Shown: piece by piece, positions 52,871 to 62,560 of the stretch
How positions within the stretch are numbered: position 1 is the stretch's first letter
Layout of the letters: each line of letters begins with the position of its first letter
Assembly: GCF_003369915.1 (NCBI RefSeq)
Contig: NC_046673.1
Location: 14,678,001 to 14,742,000 of the forward strand
Length of the DNA: 64,000 bases
DNA from: Drosophila miranda
Taxonomy: Eukaryota; Arthropoda; Insecta; Diptera; Drosophilidae
Reading direction: 5' to 3'
Notes under the pieces: model-generated
Seen by the model: only the letters and a program-made list of their open reading frames with translations
Told to the model about the DNA's origin: nothing
Databases searched by the model: none
Position numbers and translations under genes: made by a program

Positions 52871-53025
52871 ATATTATATAGATATCGTTGTTCTTAGGTT
52901 TAAGATAGATACAAATGTTTTCCACTTGTTTATTTATTTGTACTAAGCTAAGTTTTGATCAATAAAGTTATTGAAAATCATCCTTGCTGTTTTCTGTATT
53001 GGGGAAACCATACCGATTACAAAAA

Positions 53026-53440
53026 GGCGTGGCACGCCCAGATCGGTTCACAAACAGCGGAAAAAACTAAATTTTTTCCATTGGGGAAAAGGTCCTTGAT
53101 CCTTGATAAGGACTTTATCAAATCAGGAACATTTTTCCAATCCCAGGAAGCCATCGCACGCCCAGATCAACCCACAAACAGCCCAGAAATCTAAATATGT
53201 ATATTTGGGGTTGTTGAAGTCCTTGCCGAAGGATCAAGGAAATTTTTCTGATCACGGTGGGCCATGGCACCTTCCGCTCAGGCCACAAATAAGGGAGAAA
53301 ACAAGATATTTATGTCTGGAGAAAATATCCTTGATCCTTGGTCCTTGATAGGGACTGCATTAGATCAAGGATGCTCTTCTGAACTCAGGATGCCATCGCA
53401 CGTCCTGATCGGGTGACAAATAATGGAGAAAACAGAACTG
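53026..53440 (+). repeat. Degenerate tandem units of 110-130 bp in the left arm
   Basis: Four successive units share a core like CCATSGCACGNCC then GATCNGGNCACAAA then GGAGAAAAC. The CACAAA (or GACAAA) mark falls at 53049, 53173, 53284 and 53415, so spacing is about 124, 111 and 131 bp. Each unit also has a CCTTGATCCTTG-like middle. The same core occurs on the minus strand at 51919-51945. The right arm mirrors all of these. Confidence 0.7.
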
Positions 53441-54317
53441 GCTCGTAACTGGCTTTGAAAATGTAGTTCAAGAAATCACCGATAGGGGCGCCACTGTACA
53501 CAAAAAGAAAACTTGCGTCAAATGGCTGGGATACCAGGCAAACAGAAATCAGCAGAAGGTAGCTGCATTTTTTAAATTTTCGGGCCCCCAAAAGTATGCC
53601 ACAATATTTTTTGCATTTGCTCCAGTTACCTTCTGCTGATTTCTGTTCGCCTGGTATCCCAGCCATTTTACGCGAGTTTATTTTTTTTGTACGGTGGCTC
53701 CCCTATCTGTGATTTCTTGAACTACATTTTCAAAGCCAGTTACGAGCCAGTTCTGTTTTCTCCATTATTTGTCACCCGATCAGGACGTGCGATGGCATCC
53801 TGAGTTCAGAAGAGCATCCTTGATCTAATGCAGTCCCTATCAAGGACCAAGGATCAAGGATGTCTTCTCAAGACATAAATATCTTGTTTTCTCCCTTATT
53901 TGTGGCCTGAGCGGAAGGTGCCATGGCCCACCGTGATCAGAAAAATTTCCTTGATCCTTCGGCAAGGACTTCAACAACCCCAAATATACATATTTAGATT
54001 TCTGGGCTGTTTGTGGGTTGATCTGGGCGTGCGATGGCTTCCTGGGATTGGAAAAATGTTCCTGATTTGATAAAGTCCTTATCAAGGATCAAGGACCTTT
54101 TCCCCAATGGAAAAAATTTAGTTTTTTCCGCTGTTTGTGAACCGATCTGGGCGTGCCACGCCTTTTTGTAATCGGTATGGTTTCCCCAATACAGAAAACA
54201 GCAAGGATGATTTTCAATAACTTTATTGATCAAAACTTAGCTTAGTACAAATAAATAAACAAGTGGAAAACATTTGTATCTATCTTAAACCTAAGAACAA
54301 CGATATCTATATAATAT

Positions 54318-54818
54318 CTAGTAGCTCGCGTAGCCTCTCCCTTGGTTTTCATAGTCAAAGTCCTTGTTGTCGATGGCCAGTTCGAAGGATGACGATGGCT
54401 TCTTACGTTCGGATCTTGCAGGGGTGCGCATCTGTCCTGCTGGGATACGATTCTGTCTGGCTGGGATTGGACTCGGTCTATCTCGAATACGCCTCGGCAA
54501 TGCTTGGATAGGACTCCTTTTGGCGGGGAAAGTCAGATACGACTCGGTTTGAGGCAAAGCGAAGGGTACATAAGCCCTCTGTGAATCAAGATATATTTTA
54601 AAATATGTCCACATTTGTACACTGATTCACTCACCCGTTTTGAAGCTGTAGCCCATCGTTTGATTCGGCGGCGTATGAATGGGCGTCAGACCTGGCTTAG
54701 AGCCGAAGAGCCTGGGATCTAATCCAGAAAGTTCGCAGAATTCGTGTCGTGCATATCTCCTCCCTCTAAGATGGAAGGACCATTGCTGCTCAGATCTATG
54801 TCTATAACCTCCTAGTGG
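54318..54818 (-). pseudogene. Captured spliced gene fragment, right arm (mirror copy)
   Basis: Mirror of 52370-52870. Exon 1 part is 54818-54635 on the minus strand, exon 2 is 54578-54318. The 98-residue reading of exon 2 is identical to the left copy. The donor is GTGAGT here and GTAAGT in the left copy, so both remain good donors. TTT/TTC at the Phe before KTG is a silent difference. The protein reading HEFCELSGLDP differs slightly from the left copy. Confidence 0.5.
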
Positions 54819-55438
54819 TTAACATCGATTGCCCTGACCGGCTTAGTAGGATGGGCTTGAGTGCGCCTGCCTGGAGCCTAAGCCCACCCAACCTTTGTGG
54901 TTAATCTCCACCAGACCAACTATGGCAACAATGGGCCCATCTTTTGGGCTTTTCGTCAGCACAGTGCGTTGCCAGCTGCGATGCGATTTGAGTTTTGCCA
55001 GGGGAAAGGAGCCATCAAGACGGTTGATTCTAGACTTTTTCCTATTTCATGCATGATTTTGTAATTTTTTGTTATATTTTAAGATAGAAATAAGTTAGAT
55101 AAGGATTATTCTGATTCCGTTGTCGAATAATAAAATAAATAGATAAATACTATCATGTTTGATTGGGAAAAATATTCTGGATCCGTGATAAGGGCTCCAT
55201 TAAGTCGGGTGCACTTCTTCGATCACAGCAAGCCATCATACTGATCGGGCCACAAATAGCGGAGAAAACAATAATACAAACCTGGCTTGTTGTTGTTAAT
55301 TGTTCTACCGATTTTTGTTATGGTGCAACAACAATCCTCAACTTGCGACAAAAATACCGATTTTTTCATATTTTCTTTGGCTATATCTCGACTATTTATG
55401 GACCGATCGCGGCGTGACATGTCTTCCCGTGCTCGGGC

Positions 55439-56124
55439 GAGTCCTGCCAATAGACTGCAATCGGAAAAAAGGACATCCACTTTTTCACGATTTTCGCAAA
55501 AAATCATGATGGTTTTCGCATCATTAAAATTGCCAAAAATCGGCCTCATTTTCGTAGTCGAGCTTTTGATGCAGTTCGACAGGCTGGACCCTCACGATCC
55601 TGGGAGAGTTGGCCCTTCACCGATCTGGCCCTATTTGTCTGAGATATGGCCTTCCGAAGAATGGCAAATCATTAAAATACTGGTTTCTTCTGCACGCTCT
55701 ATCTCTGCAATACGGAAGCCCATCGGGGTGTGGCTCGTCTTTCCGTGATCGGGCGAGTCCTGCTAATCGACTGCCATCAGAAAAAAGGACATCCACTTTT
55801 TCACGATTTTCGCATCATTAAAATTGCCAAAAATCGGCCTCATTTTCGAAGTCGAGATTTTGATGCCGTTCGACAGGCTGGACCCTCACGATCCTGGGAG
55901 AGTTGGCCCTTCACCGATCTGGCCCTATTTTTCTGAGATATGGCTTTCCGAAGAATGGCAAATCATTAAAATACTGGTTTCTTCTGCACGCTATATCTCT
56001 GCAATACGGAAGCCGATCGGGGCGTGGCATGTCCTTCCGTGCTCGGGCGAGTCCTTCCAATCGACTGCCATCAGAAAAAAAGACATCCATTTTTTCACGA
56101 TTTTCGCAAAAAATCATGATGGTT
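55439..56124. repeat. Tandem array of about 300-bp units (2.2 copies)
   Basis: Units begin at GAGTCCTKCYAATMGACTGC at 55439, 55755 and 56049, giving periods of 316 and 294 bp. Unit 2 lacks about 22 bp (the AAAAAATCATGATGG block) that units 1 and 3 have. Each unit ends with GATCGGGGYGTGGC and a run ending TCGGGCGAGTCC. That end is also the outer end of the inverted-repeat arm, so array and hairpin arms belong to one repeat family. No coding capacity is convincing. Confidence 0.85.
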
Positions 56125-56421
56125 AAAAATCAGCTTGGAAAACAGAATTTGATTGTGAATTACATGAAATAGGGTATAAAGATGTCCATACCTATAAAGG
56201 ATACCTGTTTACCAGCAACAGTGACGTAACATTCCGTACAAACTTACGTTTTATTCTCTGCACAGTTTATATAAACAATCTAATAAAGCTGAGAGTTTAA
56301 AGTAAGCCGTCTTGTAGGAAATCGATTTACCAATCGGATAAAACTATGAGCTGAGAGCTGGGGTTCCTATCTATCTAGTACTGTTAAGTTGAATATAAAA
56401 ATCGAGGAATTTGATTTTCGA
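56125..56421. other. Short non-coding spacer
   Basis: AT-rich DNA between the tandem array and the transposase remnant. I see no gene and no clear terminal inverted repeat. Confidence 0.5.
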
Positions 56422-57167
56422 TCATGGACAGAGAATGATTAACCCATTGGCGACCAGAGAATCTTGAAGAATTTTAGCGCAGTTAAAAGTTCTTATTGAT
56501 TTCCTACCAATTGCACCTAGGCACTGAGGAAACCCAATTGCCTCGAATCCCTTTACGCACTCATCAATTTTGTCGGAAGTTAGGTAATTGGGCGACATGT
56601 ACTCCTTCGAAAACTCGTCGATAAGTGCTCTGCAAAACTCGTTCAGGATATTACACACACTGTTTGGAGCTACACCGAAAAGCCTGCCAACTGTTCGGTA
56701 CTCAGAGGACGAGCCCAAAGTGTATAGCGCAATGGCGATGCGCTTTTCCAAAGGAATTGCAGCTCGGCAGTTGGTGGCCTTCTTTCGCAGCACTTCAAGC
56801 CGATTCACTAAAATATCAAAGCAGGGCCTCTCCATTCGGAAACTCTCTTTGAAAAACGCCTCTTTGTTTTCTGGTACATCTTTCTCCCAAAATGTCCCGA
56901 ACCGCTTCTAAAACTATAAAATATGTCCTTGTACTTTAAACTATGGTTGAAGTTAGTAGAAGTACTCACAAACGACCATAATCTTCCTGGCTTTTGTGTT
57001 TTTATGGCAGTCATCTGGGTCATCTCATCCTCGTCAATGTTAAAGTCATCATCGTCATCATCATTATTCATTGACAGCAACATTATTAGTTGGTGCAAGA
57101 AAATATTTTGCTGTTGAACCACAGCCGAAATAATTGCTATATCTTCATCATCCATTATAAGAACCAA
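56422..57167 (-). pseudogene. Truncated PIF/Harbinger-type transposase
   Basis: Two exons on the minus strand (57167-56970 and 56907-56422) joined by a 62-nt intron (GTGAGT ... TTTTAG) give 227 codons. The start has an Asp-rich stretch (NNDDDDDDFNIDEDE). Then comes the region upstream of the DDE domain typical of PIF/HARBI1 nucleases: FRMERPCFDILVNRLEVL, IPLEKRIAIALYTLGSSSEY, TVGRLFGVAPNSVCNILNEF, IGFPQCLGAI. Family proteins continue GAID-G-THI with the first catalytic Asp. Here GAI is followed by GGTAGGAAA and a short unrelated tail to a stop. The DDE catalytic domain is therefore absent, and no further exon is seen before the repeat array. It is either a broken transposon or the 5' half of a gene cut off by the repeats. 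Confidence 0.8.
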
Positions 57168-58108
57168 GAATTAATAAATCTTCCGCGCAAATTTAATGAA
57201 CTTGTTATTGGCATCAGCTGTTTTTGACGGATGGTGGATGGTGGCAGTGTGAATCGGAGTTTCACATCTGTCAAAAAATCCCACCATTCCCCCGGGATGG
57301 GCTCAGTGTGCAGAGCCTATAAGGTGAAAGATATCGTAGTCTTTTGTTTAAATAAAGATAAAGGATAGGATGGACCTACAAGAGTAATTAATATTATTAT
57401 TATTTGTGTTATTTTCGGCGGTTTAACTCAAGTTGCTATCGAGCTCAAATCAAGGGTATATTTACGCAATATTTTGAAAATGAGACGGTATCTTTTGGTA
57501 TATTTCCGCGCCTCAGACCGCATACCTGATCAATAAGTGCTCTCTCTTGCGACGAAAAAATGAGTCTTTATTTTGAATGGGCTATTAAAAAAGATATGGA
57601 CAACGGGCAAAAACAGCCCAGGCAAATTGAAATTATCTAGCGTGTGAGGACACATACCTTGCAGACAAAATCGGCTTGTTGTCTACAAGGTATAGTGGGA
57701 AAATGGGGTGGATTTCACTTTGCATGAGTTGCATTTTCTGGGCCGTGTTGGCTGTTGTCCACACCCTCTTTTTCCTTCCATTATGTAGCAAATGTGTAGT
57801 AACCGTGTAGAGTGTATTATTGACTATAGTTTGTTTTTTGTTTTGACAACACATTTTTCTTGCTTTGTTAAATAAAATAGCTAACAACCCCTGGTAGTTT
57901 GGCCCGCCGCACTTAACTCGCGTTTTGCAATACACGTGCTCGTGTATTTTCCGTGGCGGCACAGTCTTATTGGTTGGCGAATTACGGCAGATAGTTGGAT
58001 GCAAAGTGCGTCGTTTGTGGTTTGTTCTCGCTGGACCTCATTCTCACAGGATCCATCTCGAGCTCTCTGAAGTAGTTGATACGCAGTTTATCGTACGCAG
58101 CGCGAGCA
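57168..58108. other. Intergenic and 5' region of the Ro60-like gene
   Basis: The first part is upstream of the transposase on the minus strand and contains GGGATGGGCTCAGTGTGCAG at 57294-57313. AT-rich DNA follows. A minus-strand open frame at 57633-58004 has no codon bias and is not supported. From about 57900 the sequence is GC-richer and is the likely promoter and 5' UTR. It includes a perfect 8-bp hairpin AATACACG-TGCT-CGTGTATT at 57929-57948. Confidence 0.4.
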
Positions 58109-59954
58109 ATGGAGGAGGCCAAGGGTTTGAAGAGCCCAAGCGAGCCCGTGGTGGATTGTAAGTATCTTTTCATTCATGCTGCGACATCAAACTAAATCAA
58201 ATTCCGACACACACACACACGCATGTGGCTGCCTCGCGACGCTTGCGGAAGAGTAGCATCAGCATCGGATCTGGTTTCCATGGATACAACGCCTATGAAA
58301 GAGTCCAAAGACGAAGACGACGCCCCGGTGGCACGTGAGTACCCTTTTTCATTCATATCCCGACTTTAAACTTAACCAATGGCTTACGTGAGAGTAGTTT
58401 TAGAGTATTTGATAGACATAACGGCCAAGGGGGAGCCCAAGGCCAAAGAGAAACCAGCTGTAGCCCCAGTGGCCCCCGGTGCATCGAACGGCTTGATAGC
58501 CACAACGACCATGGTGGAACCCAAGAAGACCGTACAGAAACTAGACGAGTCCTCATTGGCACGTGAGTACCGAGTACCTTTTCAGTGATGTCGTCACATA
58601 AAATTCCATTAATATGTTGTCTGTACCAGAAGAAGTACCCATGAAGAAGCCCAAGGTCGACGCTAAGCCAGACGAGACACCGATGGCACGTGAGTATCTG
58701 TTCGGTGAGAACAATGATCGTCGCAATAAACTAAACATAATTTCCATTCTCATGTGCCTGCTCCGTTTTCTGGGGCAGCTGCACCGAACACTAAGCCCAT
58801 GAAGGAGCCAAAAAGCGACGCCAATCCTGAAAAGGCCCCGGTGGCACGTGAGTACCTATTCAATCATGCCGTCCAAATGTACACTAAACTAAATTCCCTA
58901 CCTGTGCCTGCTGCAGCATTGCAAGCGGCTGCCGTTGCCATCACACACATCACTGCCGTTGATAAGCTGCGACGCTTCTGCTACATCGGCAACACGGAAG
59001 TGGCTGTCTATTTTTTCTCCCCAAACGATAAGGTGACAAAAGAGAGGTTCACCGAGCTGCTCGTCCTCTGTGCCGAGATTGGTGCCCAGCAGCTGGCGGA
59101 CTGCCTGGTCGAAGTTCTGGTTAACAACGACGATTACTTGCCACGGCGCGATGAGGCTTTGTTTGTGTTGGCCGCGTACCTGTCGACGTGCACCAATACT
59201 CTGGAGAGGGCGCTATTGCGCAAATATTTTCCTCGGCTGGTGCGCAGAGACACGGAACTCTTTATGTTCACGAAGTTCGTGAAGCAGGTGCAGATATTGC
59301 AAGGTCGCAAAACTCCATTCAGTCGCACCATCCGCAAGGCGGTCATGGAGTGGTACCAGGACAAATCGTCGGCTATGCTGCTGCAAATGTGGGCGAAGAA
59401 CGAGAAAATCTGCTCCTTTCACAAGGATCTGCTGCGTCGCTGCCATTATTTGAATGTGGAAATGATTCCCGAAATTAAGGCCACCCTGCGGCTAATGTCC
59501 ACCCCCACAAAGGAGCTGGGAAGCTGGCCGGAGTTCCTCAATCCCCTTGTCGAATGTAAAAAACAAATTGAGGGTATTATCAAGCTGCGTAAGACCAAAA
59601 CAGCCCAGGAGGCTCTGCCGGTAGTGAAAGAGCTGTCATTAACGTATGATCAAGTGCCCGACCATTTGCGTTCCGATCCCGCGCTTGCCGAATTCCTGAT
59701 CCCAATGATCAGCTACGAGCAGCTACTGAAGACGTCGCCGCGGGTGTTGCGTCTCCGTAAGCTAAAGGCAAATGCCTCGTACATCAAATATCAGGAGCAG
59801 TTGCTCAACAAAACGAAGATGAAAGCGGCCAACATAGCCCCGCTGCGCATCCTTCTGGAAACGATGCGTTTGCATAAGTATAAGGGAGAGGTAAGTCATC
59901 ATCATCCATCTGTGCTCTCATCTCATCTGTGCCTCTCTCTGACGGTTGACCACA

Positions 59955-59985
<31 letters not shown>

Positions 59986-60801
59986 AGACATCTGCGATTA
60001 GCCCGAAGAGGTCAAACTTTTTATATAATGTCTACGCGGCCTCATTTGGACACAACAAGGCCCTGGGCAAGCGGCTGCACATAACCTTAAATCTGGAAAA
60101 GTTGTACTTAGGCAGTAAGTGCTCTAATCGAATCCTTCCGAAAATGTAGAACTGATAAAATCTTATTGTAGAATGCCTTAATGGCCGCCATCGGTCGATT
60201 AATTATCTGGATGCGCTTGTGGCTCTCGCTTTCGGCTTTTATAAGACCGACACCAACAGCAGTAAAGTGAACTATTGGTCCGATCGAACTGGCAAGCTCA
60301 AGGCGCTTCCCTGGACTAAGGAAATGACAGTGGTGGAGGCAACGGAATGTTGCAAAACCCAATTGGTAATGCTCACGCTGCTCAGTGGCCATGCAAGCCA
60401 TAATGCTAACCAATGCTAATGTGTTACAGGTTCAGAAGACCAAGCAGGTGCTCGCAGAAGTAATGATCAGCGCTCTGAAGGATAATAACACATATGATGT
60501 ATTCTTGATCGTGGTGCCGGGCGCCACTCGTGGAAATCCCTATAATAGCGCTAACCGATTGGCCGCCCTCCTGGAGAAGTATCGCGAGGAGCGAAAGTGT
60601 AATGCCAAGTAAGTTTGATAGCTCCCTCTAAGCGAGAATTTACTCACGACTTTTTGCAGGTTGATTATTGTGAGCTTGCGGCAGAGCCACAAGTCCATGG
60701 AGTACTCGACTGTGCTCAAACAGAATGTGCTCGAGCTGTGCGGCGTGAGCGAGTACACGCCACAAATCATAAACGCCTTTGCGAGCGCAAAGTTCCACTA
60801 G
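58109..60801 (+). CDS. Ro60-like TROVE-domain RNA-binding protein
   Basis: A homologue of the 60-kDa SS-A/Ro ribonucleoprotein, which binds Y RNAs and misfolded small RNAs in quality control (family knowledge). Exons: 58109-58157, 58257-58334, 58416-58562 (or from 58404), 58630-58689, 58779-58847, 58917-59890, 59988-60114, 60172-60365, 60430-60608 and 60660-60801, giving about 672 residues. The TROVE part covers the large exon: ITAVDKLRRFCYIGNTE, FTELLVLCAEIGAQQLAD, TPFSRTIRKAVMEWYQDKSS, CSFHKDLLRRCHYLNVE, PLRILLETMRLHKYKGE. The C-terminal exons match the von Willebrand-like half, but the DxSxS metal site expected after the RLHITLNLEK strand is not there. The N-terminal exons 2-5 are short, Lys/Pro-rich, phase 1-1 and repetitive (P-M-K-x-P-K). 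The start is chosen from AGCAATGG before the first donor. The frame is intact throughout and codon bias is moderate. Confidence 0.88.
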
Positions 60802-62560
60802 GAGGGAAAGGTGTGGCCACAGGAGAGCTACAGAGCAGAGCGCAAGGGACGAGTGCTCCATCTCTTTCGCTTTCATGACGCTAGGGTGACAGTCCCCCCC
60901 CCCCCCCTTCCCCCCTCCACCCATATAATAATGATATTAGCTATAATGTTAGTTCACACACACTCATACACACCTGCATCCAACACACACACAGACACAC
61001 AGAAACATAGAAACAGAAAGCGACTTTAGTTCTGATGTAACGCTCGTATTGAGTACTCGATTTTTTAGATTTTAGATTTGTATCCACCATTTGAACTGTA
61101 TATCAGATATATTGCTGCTAGTGCTTCAGGCAAATGATTTTGTTTTTAGAAATCAAACTGAATCCACTGAACTGAACTCGAATCTAAATTCAATTTGGAT
61201 TTAAAACAATCCCAAAGCATCTGAGCGGAAAGAAGTTAGAAAGAACAAACACACACCAAAACGTAAATGTAGCACAGAAACTAAAACTAAAAACTAACAA
61301 AAACTGAAACTGAAACCGAAACAACAAATTGCCTTACAAACAAAAAATGTTAGTTAAACTTTCATTTTAGTTGAGACTTTCAAAATACGAAATACGGGCA
61401 TCGAAACGTACTGAAACACAAATTATGGCATTTAGATAAAGATAAAACAAGTAAACTAATCATTAATCATTAATCAGAAACATAAACAAAAAGAAAAGAC
61501 CGAAAACATATGTAAACCTAAACATAGCCTTAGCTTAAAATAGTCCAAGTCCAAGCAATAATGAATATCAGCTACATACGTGCATATGTACTATATATGT
61601 ATATGTTTATGTATATGTATATCCTCGGGTCGAATCGAATCAAATGAATCATTAGCTTAATAGTCGGAACGCGTACAAGGCAAAAAGATACTCCCAATGT
61701 GCCATACACATACACACACACACACACACGCAACACAGACACTCACAGAAACAACCATGAATCAGTATAATTATTAAGATTGCGAAATCGCCGAGATACC
61801 CCATAGTTGAGAACAATAACGAGAGGAAACGCCAACCAATTCGACTAAACAAAAATTAGCTAAGCGAAATTATACTTAAATTAAAATTAAAATTACATTT
61901 ACTGGTATACAGAGCATAGAAAAAACAATTTGGATGTTAAGAAAAACTTGTAACTAACAAGCATGAAAAATAATGAAAACAAAACAAAAACAAAAAAAAA
62001 ATAGGAAATATTTCCACGGACATTTCTAATCAAAATGTTTCCACACGCATCTGTGAAGTAAACCGTTGTGATCGCCTTAATTTTTGCTTTACACAAAACA
62101 AAAACAAAACAAAAATGTAACACAAAACTACAAAACATCCAGAACTAGAACAAAAACTAAAACGATAACGATAACAAGAGGATACATACATATATAAGTT
62201 ACATTCTGTATAGTTTGTGAACTCGAAATATAGAAATACCGGTGTCCTACTGGAGCTGGAGCGTAACGTAACCGAAAAGTACCTTTACAAGAAAGAAAAC
62301 AAAAGCTGCAACTGAAACTAAGAAAAACAAACAAAGCAAACAATTTGAATTACACCAAAATGGCACAGCACACACAAATCAAGCAAAACTACACTACAAT
62401 GTATTCAATTAACCCGCGCTGCCTGGCTCTTAAGCACACACGAATTAGATAGATCAAAGAATAGACGATCCGAACACATACACACAAAAACACACACACA
62501 CATATATAGACTTTAAATAATTTTGAAAATAAACTGAATATTGATTCCGAATCAGTCTTC
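60802..62560 (+). other. Long 3' UTR of the Ro60-like gene
   Basis: AT- and A-rich sequence with no coding character, a C run at 60896-60907 and CA repeats at 60956-61000, 61709-61729 and 62479-62500. AATAAA lies at 62528-62533 and is the best poly(A) site candidate. Confidence 0.5.

Larger units (their letters stand above)
51749..55439. repeat. Large near-perfect inverted repeat (candidate hairpin-RNA locus)
   Basis: Every position p in the left arm pairs with 107188-p in the right arm. The arms run from 51749 to about 53562 and from about 53626 to 55439, with a central spacer of roughly 65 bp. Peptides read from the two arms on opposite strands are identical or differ by one residue (for example 52574-52870 on + and 54318-54614 on -). 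Identity ends sharply at both outer edges within CGCCCGAGCACGGG. The inner 100 bp of each arm is clearly more diverged (about ten differences) than the outer arm. Most of the arm consists of copies of a degenerate 110-130 bp repeat; the rest is a captured gene fragment. Transcription through it would give a long dsRNA stem, the hallmark of fly hpRNA loci. Confidence 0.95.

Noticed and set aside
55287-56172. Several overlapping ORFs across the 300-bp tandem array
   Set aside because: They repeat with the array period and occur in several frames, as expected for translated satellite DNA.
57633-58004. 123-codon minus-strand ORF between the transposase and the Ro60-like gene
   Set aside because: No recognisable domain or codon bias, and it overlaps the likely promoter and 5' UTR of the + strand gene.
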